Source: Entomortierella parvispora
Lineage: Eukaryota > Mortierellomycota > Mortierellomycetes > Mortierellales > Mortierellaceae
Assembly: GCA_963573315.1 (NCBI GenBank)
Contig: OY752141.1
Span: forward strand, 3,720,001 to 3,784,000
Length of the DNA: 64,000 bases
Reading direction: 5' to 3'
This document shows positions 56,928 through 64,000 of the stretch, piece after piece (the first letter of the stretch is position 1; each line of letters begins with the position of its first letter). A program made the translations under genes and the position numbers. Below the pieces are notes generated by a model. The model was given only the letters and a program-made list of their open reading frames with translations, made no database searches and was not told the DNA's origin.

Positions 56928-59900
56928 ATGGACATGGACACGGACGACTTTGAGAGTTTTGAATTCATCGACTACACCGCCTCTGGCCCCTGGGAGCGCT
57001 TCATTGTCCAAATCGAGGACTGTCTGAAACAATGGGGTCTGGTCCACAACAGTTATGGCGTCTTCAACCCCAATGTGATGCCCAGCTCGAGCGAAACCAG
57101 TCTGGACCTGGACCGAGAGATTGCCCAGGCCATAGGCGAGGATCACCATAGACATTCAGAAATGGGGGCCAATGCTGTAGGAATGGACGCGGCATTGTCC
57201 TCCTCTTGGAACACCGCAACGGGTGGCGAGGAGTCCAGGGTCTACCAACACGAAGAGACCATCTCGCTGGATGGTGCTTCCTACCAGCTTTGCTACCGCT
57301 ATCATCCAGCAAAAGCCAGAATGACTTCCGGGGTCGAGCATATCGACTTGGACTTTTTGCCCTTGTCTCTGGAGGGAATCCAACACCATGAACTTCACCG
57401 CTGGACCTCACTGACCCACATTCTGGTCCTCTCACCCTCCCCGCCATCAAACAAAAGCGGCGCCAGCAGCGACAGCAATAGCATCATTGACCTCGGGACG
57501 GCCAAGCTGTTATTATCCTCGTTTGCCATCGCATTCCAAAACACGGGATGCAACATTCCCGTCTTTGTCCCAACAGGCCAAGCTCGGAGCAGGACTTACA
57601 ACGGTCTTTCGATCCAACCACAGCTCTTTCAATCACAAAGAGCCGAGTTAGGCCTGGACGAAACGGCAGAAGATCAGGCCATTGAAGTGCGCTATACCAC
57701 AGTGTTGGTCCCATACCCTCCAGCACAATACACGAATTTGTCTGGGATTCTCGACCTCTTCATTGAGCGAATGGGTATCGACCATGAGTCATTTCTCGAT
57801 AGTCAGGAATTGGATCCAACGTCAGGGGGATATAGTCACTCGGTCAAGGAACAGATCCATTTGTCAGCACTGTTTACGTATAACATCGAGAACTGGTATG
57901 ACGAGGACTGGAGGCATGGAAAGAGTGAAGGCAGTAAGCTGCCGCTAAGGGAGGCTAATGCGCCACCACGTTTGCCCATTGGGCCTGTACAGGACCCTTT
58001 GAAGTCTTTACAACTGGTGGCTAGATTTGGTACGGGTTACATCGGTATTACCTTCTTTCACAGGTGTACTACAAGGTCCAAGTAATGACAGTTAGCTAAT
58101 ATGTAATCTGCGCATAGCATCGGCACCAAGTACTGTCTACCTTTCCAGCAAAACCCTGACCGACATGGATGCAACGCAGGCTAATATATGGAACATCAAA
58201 GCGATCTTCAAAGCAGACGACTATGGCCTTTTGTGTGGAGTTCTCGAAGACGCCATCTCGTCCTGGAGCATGGAGGTAGCTGCTCAAGGGGCAGTAGAAG
58301 AAAGCAAGAGTGCTGGCACTGAAAATCAACGGCGCTCGTATACCTCATTGCTACGGAAGGGAGCGAGACTGATTCAGGGTTCGATCGCCATGGTAGACAA
58401 CTCGGACGTGGAAAATATTGTCAGGATTCTCTTTGAAGAAGATTCATTAGCAGTGTCGACGATTCAGGATCAGAGGACTGACCATGTGCGAAGAAGCGTA
58501 TCCTCTCGACGAATTGTATCTGCTGCTGAACTCGGATTGCATCTTCCACGGGCGACAACAGTCCCGTACAACTCTTTGTTGTGGAGGATGTTGGGGCATC
58601 TGGTGGGCGTTATTTCACCAAACTCCCATATCACCTATCCAACCTCGTTCATGGGCTTTATGAAGGCTGTGTGGGCTGAAATCGTAAAGAAGTCGGAAGA
58701 GCACTGGCGTAGTCGAAAACTGATACCCCTAATCGATGTCTTTGGTGCGCCACCAGGAAGCCGACCCTCGGCCGATGACTCAATACTGAACGCTCTGCCT
58801 CTGGAAGTTGACGACAATGAGCCACGAAATGCAACAGTCGATCTGCGATTCAGTCTCGTTCATCAAAAGCTGTGTATGATTAACTGCTGCATAGCACGGG
58901 AACAGAGGGAGAGGAAGAGGGAGAAGAAGAGGGATAAGAAGAGTAGGAGAGAGCAGGCAGAGGAATTGCGGCGACGTTGGCTGAAAAGGAGGGCGCAGAG
59001 GGTTTCCTTGCCAAAGCAGGATTCTCAGGCGACTTTTGATCCTGAACAGGTGGACACCACCTCATCAGATATTCCCCAGGGGGCAGCCATACAATCCGTT
59101 TCCCTCTCAATACTACAACCTGGTTCGCCTTCACCCTCGCCAAACTCAACTGATCACGGGAAGAATGCGGAAATAAGCCTGGAGTCTGAATTTGATCTGC
59201 AAATCCAGAGCGCTAGCGTGTCAGAATCCAAATCTCCAGAAATTGCGGGCGAAGGATTGCGGACTGATCTTGGAGGCCTTTCTCTTTTGGAAACTGGCGC
59301 TCCGCTGGTGATCCCACAACTCCAAGTATGCGTGAAATAACTTTGCCGTGGAATGTACTTTCAAAAGTCTCTGACCTGCCTTCATTTTTATTATAGGAGC
59401 CTGGCGTTATGACGGAGGACATGATCCAAGAGCAAGAACTTTTATTTGAAGACCTCGGTTCAACACCGGATGGGACCAAAACAAGAGCACAGCTTCAGTC
59501 AGCACATCTCATGTCTGGTAGGATACATGCCATTGGACACTGGGATATGTTGTTGATGAATCTGTAGCTCATCCTTGTTCGATTCTAGACATGCAGGCAT
59601 TCAAGGCAACAAATCCTGGCTGTGTTCTTGGGGATTTCGTTCGCTGGCATTCACCCAAGGATTGGGACGAGGTCCACAGGAAGATGAGTGGCCGAATGGA
59701 AGAGAGCGGGAACATGTGGCAAACCCTGTGGAATGTGAGTTTCAATCGACAAGCGCAGCGAGATGAATCTTTCGGGGCCTAAAACACATTCTAACCCATC
59801 TTTGACCGCACGTTTTAATTAACAGGAGGCGGAAGCTCTCTCGGCAAGCCAACAGCCACCACTGTTTGATCACAAGAAACAAGCCGAAGCTGCCCTGACT

Positions 59901-60813
59901 TACCTTAAGGAGCTGCCAGCTGATCAACTCTTTGCTGAGTAAGAGTTGCATTGCGCCTTGACCATGGATCAGTCTCTGTTCTGTGAACCTTGTGTTTCTG
60001 ACTTTGAGATCGTTTTCACTAATGACCATCTAGGCTGCTACCGACTCTTTGTCTCCTGTGCTATGATACACTTGTGTCCCACCCTGTCGTTGCGGTCAAT
60101 CGACAAGTAGCGAAAGGGCTTCAAGATCTTGCCCAAGACCTGACTGATTTCTCCTGGTCCCAACTCAACACACAGGGCAAAGAACTAGATATAAAGCCTG
60201 TACTAGAAAGGTTTCGTCAAGTCGAGTCGACAATGGGAAAGGTCATGGCACTTGTGCGCAAGGTAATACGCAAATGACCTTGAGGGGAACAAAAGAATGA
60301 CCCTGTCCATCATGTTTGATTATAACGTAAGACGGTTTCCTCTTGATAGTTCCCGGACCAATTTGACCTGGTGGAGAGGATAGTGGATGGCGCAGAGTCG
60401 GTGGTAGACGATGGGCCTGAGCGCACCTGTGTGCAGGATCTGTTCTCTGTCGGGAGTAAGTTTTGCAATGGATCTGCCGAGTTCAGTTGATTGACTATTC
60501 TTCCATTCAAAGCTGGGATACTCATTCTCACCTCTGTTCTTGTTGCTGTCCTTTAGGGTTCTTGGAATCGAACTTTCCGAAACCAAGCTGCCGCGAGTTT
60601 GTGATGGAGACGTTTGATCCTATTGCCTCCTCTACTACGTTGACACCCCCTATTCCAACGTCGGACACGCCGATGGGCACTGGAGCCTTTGTATCTTCTG
60701 ATGGGAACACGGGATGGTGTTCCCGACCGCTTCAGAGACGGATGTACAGCTGCTTCAAGGACTCTGAAGTGCGAATTGTCGAAGCGATTGCCAAGGACGG
60801 CATGTTTATGTAG
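56928..60813 (+). CDS. RAB3GAP1: Rab3 GTPase-activating protein catalytic subunit
   Basis: In animals this protein with RAB3GAP2 acts as a GAP for Rab3 and a GEF for Rab18. Eight exons (56928-58029, 58118-59325, 59397-59517, 59589-59734, 59826-59938, 60034-60262, 60350-60455, 60557-60813) give 1093 residues. The N-terminus FEFIDYTASGPWERFI matches the family start. The conserved catalytic block FKATNPGCVLGDFVRWHSPKD lies near residues 815-835; the family's essential Arg lies in this FVRW segment as I recall. A Lys/Arg-rich helix (about 615-655, within REQRERKREKKRDKKSR) is an insertion relative to what I remember of the human protein. The C-terminal region ends REFVMETFDP...SCFKDSEVRIVEAI, also family-like. 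It directly follows TRAPPC10 on the same strand. Yeasts lack this gene. Confidence 0.92.
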
Positions 60814-61207
60814 CGACAGTGAGTAAAGAAATAATAACGGTAATAATGGACGGTCAGCCAATAGGAAGTTGTCGGGAAGGAGCGTGTGCCTTGTGTGACG
60901 GAGGGGGGGCAACTCTAACAACGCACGGTCGAGCGTCATGGGAAAGCAAAGTTGAGATTATGTATTGCACTGTGCTGCTCTCGATGGCTCAATTTGTTTG
61001 TTTGTTATTGTGCTGTTACGCGGGCACTGGCTGGCTCGTGAAGACAGAATGGAGGGAAGGGAGGGAAGGGAGAGGAGGAAGAGAGAGAGCGACAGAGTCG
61101 GCGAAAGAGTACCACCATGTCTCTCTCTCTCTCTCATACACACACACACACACACATCGAGCTGTGCAGCACACAACAGACAGCAGGAAAGAGCAAGAGC
61201 AAGTAAC

Positions 61208-61264
<57 letters not shown>

Positions 61265-62196
61265 CAAGAAACACGGCGACGCAGTAATAGAAAAGAAAAA
61301 TGAGGGATTTTACCTTTGGCCGTAAGTGGCCCCTACAGTACGTACATGATAATGACATGACTGACTGGCTGGATGGACAAGGAGAGAAAGAGAAGGAAAA
61401 GGAAAAAAAAAAAAAAAAATTGAACCGGCGCCCTGACCACGCCGGGGACTGAATCCATCGATGGGGCCATCATGGCGTGCTATTGCTGGCCTGGGGTGCA
61501 AAAATAACCTTGGAAGAATACCCCGATGAGATGGATATGATATGATCATTGGGTTGGATTGGGGAGCGGGGCTTGTTCCTCGCTGGGGCATGCTCATGCG
61601 CTGTGTGTGTGGGATCGCCCTCCGTTATTGGGTGCTCTCTGTGTCGTCTCTGTCTTTTTTTTTCCTTTCTTTTATTGTCGCTATTATTTCATTCTCCTCC
61701 CCTCCACTTGCTGGCAGCGGGTTGGTTGGTTGGACGAAGGACCAGGGGGGCAAGCAAAGGACAGACAGGGCATGCGAAGGAGTGGCCCCCCTCCCTTCCA
61801 GTGCAGGGGACAAGTAGGCGCAAGCGTGGGAGAGTGGACTCTCTCTCTTTTTTTGTTCCTTGTGTTTCCTGTCCATTCGTTCATTCTCTCCCTCCCTCAT
61901 TGTACCTTTGTTCCTTCTTCATTCGTTCACTCGTTTATCCATTCATCCATTCACTCCTTCATTTCATTCTCCCACCCCTTCCTCCCACCCATCCTTCATC
62001 GTGCCCCCACCTTCATCCCTTCCTTCCTTCCTTCCTTCCCTTTTTCATTCTTGTTCACCTGCATCTGATCTGGTCACTGACTGATTCATCCTTGTCGGGC
62101 AAGCTCGACCCGTTGCAGAATCTCTTTCCCCCTTTTATTCTCCTTGTCTTTCTGTCCATTGACGTTGCATTTTTGTTGTTGGCACTATATCCCTGA
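60814..62196. promoter_or_regulatory. Long upstream region of the bHLH gene with microsatellites
   Basis: This 1.38-kb spacer has a CT run (about 61120-61134), a CA run (61137-61155), (GA)25 at 61211-61260, an A17 tract near 61407 and CTTCC/TCATTC-rich DNA (61850-62060) just before the bHLH gene. The long ORFs here are low-complexity readings of these tracts. No gene is supported. Confidence 0.55.
61211..61260 (+). repeat. (GA)25 microsatellite
   Basis: Fifty bases of perfect GA dinucleotide lie upstream of the bHLH gene and downstream of RAB3GAP1, near CT and CA runs. Likely polymorphic. Confidence 0.95.
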
Positions 62197-64000
62197 ATGC
62201 CGAGCACCCTTCCCCATCCTATGGCCCCAGCTCCAATCCTTCCTCAAAAGTCTATAGCCAACATGTCGGCACACAACCACAACCACAACCAAAACCACAA
62301 CCAGAGCCATCACACCCAGCACCCTGCCCATGGTCATCAGCCAAACCAGCAGAGTCACCATCCTCACACTTACACTCAACAGCATACCAACCACCAGCAG
62401 GTGAAGCACGAGCCTATGGATCTCTCTCTGCCACAGCAGCTTGACAATGCTCTTCGCATCCACAACCAGTATCCATCGCAATACCAGCGCCAATACCAGC
62501 CCATGGAGCACCAGCAGCAACAGAACCAGCAGCAGCAATATCAAGGACAAGAGCAACACTCCTACCGTGGTCACCGCCGGTTCAACGGGAACGAGGATGA
62601 AGACGACGATGACTTGGACGACGACGAAGACGACCTTGATGAGGAAGAACTGCAATCATCCAGATTCCACAGTGCCTACAACACGGCCTACAACACGGCC
62701 TACAACAGCGCCTACAACAGCTGCGACGAAGGGGACGACGTCAACATGGATGGGGTCTCTCTCAAAGAAGAAGACCAGGACATGTCTGAACCCTCTTCAG
62801 CCTCGACAGCCACGCCTGCCTTCTCTTTCCACAGCTCAGGTGCCTCAGTCCAGGCGCAACATCATCGCCAGCAAGCCCCTCCTCCTCCCCATCCCGCGCT
62901 TGCTTCTACATCTTCATCTGCTTCATCGTCAGGGGCAGCCACCCCTCTCACTTCTCCCTCGACTCCATCCGTAAAGAAAACAGGCGCCGCTCCCGCCCCT
63001 TCTACCACCGCCAATGTGGCAATCAAGCCCCGCCCAGCTCTCCGACCCATCCTGCCCTCCCGTCCCACGAGTCCGCAACCAATGATCCAGGCACGATCTG
63101 GTGCTTCTGCAGCCAACGGCAGCGATGCCAACATTGCCTCTGGCCAGCAGAAAACCAGCATGTCATTGTTTGGTAGCACAAACGCGAGCGCAAACAACAC
63201 GCCGGGCAAGACGCGTTCGTCAGCGTACAAGATCAATGGTCTGAACATCCTCAACCGGAACAGTCTAGACAGCCGCACTGCACTCGAGATGATCCGTCGC
63301 CGGCGTGAGAACCACAACCATGTCGAGCGCCGTCGAAGGGACACGCTCAATTCGACCATCCTCCAGATCGCTGAGATTCTTCCTAACTGCTCCTCGACTG
63401 CCAAGCTCAACAAGGGCACCATTCTGCGTCTTGCACTGGACCATCTCCGGGTATGTTTTTTTTTCTTTTTCTCTTTCTTGCGCCCCTCTGCCTCATGGTC
63501 GAATTCCTTGAACTTGATGACTCAACCTTGCTTTTCTCTTTTGCTCCAACAGACCCTTCATACCGAGAACCACTCTCTTCGATCTGAGAATGCCGCGCTG
63601 CGATTCTTTTACCAAGGTGCCCAGATGCGTCGCAATGGTCCTCCTTCGTCATCCTCCGTGGCAGGGCCACCCGCGGGCAACCCAGCACTCGCTTCAGCTG
63701 CTCCCTTCCTCCCTCCCCCTCCTACCTCGCTCCCTCAAGGCCACGCACAGCCGTCCTCTGGACCCTCGCCCCACGCTTCCCGAGGACCGTCTTTCTCATC
63801 ATCATCGTCGTCGTCAACCCCAAGCGGTATGAACACCCCATCGGCCACGCCCGGCTCTCACCCAGGCCCATTCCAATCAAGCGCTTCCCGACCCGGCTCA
63901 GCAGCAAACAGTCCCCCAAGCCAACACTTGCCCCATCCTGCCCATATCAAGCGGTCCATGTCTACAAGCGGTCATTTGCAGCCCATCCTGCCCAAAGGCC
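62197..64000 (+). CDS. bHLH(-Zip) transcription factor, 3' partial
   Basis: Exons 62197-63450 and 63553 to the window edge are open, so the gene runs off the right end. The basic region RRRRENHNHVERRRRDTLN (about residue 367) has the His-Glu-Arg pattern of E-box (CANNTG) binders, with Arg after ERRR as in class B factors that prefer CACGTG. Helix 1 (TILQIAEILPN), loop and helix 2 (LNKGTILRLALDHLR) follow. The next exon starts TLHTENHSLRSENAALRFFY, a short leucine-zipper-like coil. The N-terminal part has His/Asn/Gln tracts, an acidic block (DDDDLDDDEDDLDEEE) and a fourfold AYN(T/S) repeat at about 62683-62730. An in-frame stop precedes the ATG. This resembles MITF/USF/INO4-like regulators; the precise orthologue is not assigned. 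Confidence 0.87.
   Translation, partial: MPSTLPHPMAPAPILPQKSIANMSAHNHNHNQNHNQSHHTQHPAHGHQPNQQSHHPHTYTQQHTNHQQVKHEPMDLSLPQQLDNALRIHNQYPSQYQRQYQPMEHQQQQNQQQQYQGQEQHSYRGHRRFNGNEDEDDDDLDDDEDDLDEEELQSSRFHSAYNTAYNTAYNSAYNSCDEGDDVNMDGVSLKEEDQDMSEPSSASTATPAFSFHSSGASVQAQHHRQQAPPPPHPALASTSSSASSSGAATPLTSPSTPSVKKTGAAPAPSTTANVAIKPRPALRPILPSRPTSPQPMIQARSGASAANGSDANIASGQQKTSMSLFGSTNASANNTPGKTRSSAYKINGLNILNRNSLDSRTALEMIRRRRENHNHVERRRRDTLNSTILQIAEILPNCSSTAKLNKGTILRLALDHLRVCFFFFFSFLRPSASWSNSLNLMTQPCFSLLLQQTLHTENHSLRSENAALRFFYQGAQMRRNGPPSSSSVAGPPAGNPALASAAPFLPPPPTSLPQGHAQPSSGPSPHASRGPSFSSSSSSSTPSGMNTPSATPGSHPGPFQSSASRPGSAANSPPSQHLPHPAHIKRSMSTSGHLQPILPKG

Noticed and set aside
61405-61500. Possible tRNA on the minus strand (GGTTCAA-like box next to a T run)
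   Set aside because: I could not form an acceptor stem, D arm or anticodon arm around it; the similarity is limited to one short box.
61549-62196. 215-aa plus-strand ORF and two overlapping ones before the bHLH gene
   Set aside because: They are Phe/Ser/Pro low-complexity translations of CTTCC/TCATTC tracts, three overlapping frames are open, and no domain is visible. The bHLH gene has its own ATG after an in-frame stop.

Overview
This is a eukaryotic, almost certainly fungal, nuclear segment. Genes are split by short introns (mostly 56-130 bp) with GT(A/G)AGT-type donors and CTAAC-like branch sites. Intergenic DNA is rich in pyrimidine tracts and low-complexity repeats, and many genes are followed by AATAAA. 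A complex I subunit, a RAB3GAP1 orthologue, a TRAPPII subunit, a possible UNC80-type protein and a three-START-domain protein point to an early-diverging filamentous fungus. Mortierellomycotina is my best guess (inference, no search run). I see no transposon, CRISPR array, rRNA or convincing tRNA. Exon structures were rebuilt by hand from splice sites, phase and family similarity. For every multi-exon gene given below the exon lengths add up to an open frame. Coordinates may be off by a base or two.

Layout 1-20 kb: the 3' part of a twin zinc-cluster factor (+); NDUFB7 (-); a nine-repeat Myb protein with a presequence-like N-terminus (-); divergent from it the mitochondrial inner-membrane protease IMP2 (+); a 72-aa PLDc_N-like membrane protein (+); a tectonin propeller protein ending in a CaaX box (-); divergent from it an HSL-type alpha/beta hydrolase (+); a 1187-aa ankyrin-DysF-MIT-FYVE-RING ubiquitin ligase (-).

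Layout 18-45 kb: a 2974-aa UNC80-like giant (+); a 2263-aa protein with three START domains and a C-terminal membrane segment (+); a small secreted Cys-rich, probably GPI-anchored protein (-); a C2H2 factor with large glutamine tracts (-); then about 5.5 kb without a confident gene but with two partial minus-strand signals.

Layout 45-64 kb: bifunctional 6-phosphofructo-2-kinase/fructose-2,6-bisphosphatase (-); GH20 beta-hexosaminidase (-); divergent from it TRAPPC10/Trs130 (+); RAB3GAP1 (+); a bHLH factor running off the right edge (+).

Two themes recur. One is mitochondria (NDUFB7, IMP2, the presequence-bearing Myb protein). The other is endomembrane identity and lipid handling (FYVE/MIT/DysF ligase, tectonin-CaaX protein, triple START protein, PLDc_N protein, TRAPPC10, RAB3GAP1). 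Eukaryotic gene order need not imply joint function, so any link beyond shared bidirectional promoters is inference. The most unusual objects are the triple START protein, whose three domains keep the same intron positions and phases; the ANK-DysF-MIT-FYVE-RING ligase; the tectonin-CaaX protein; and the multi-Myb protein.
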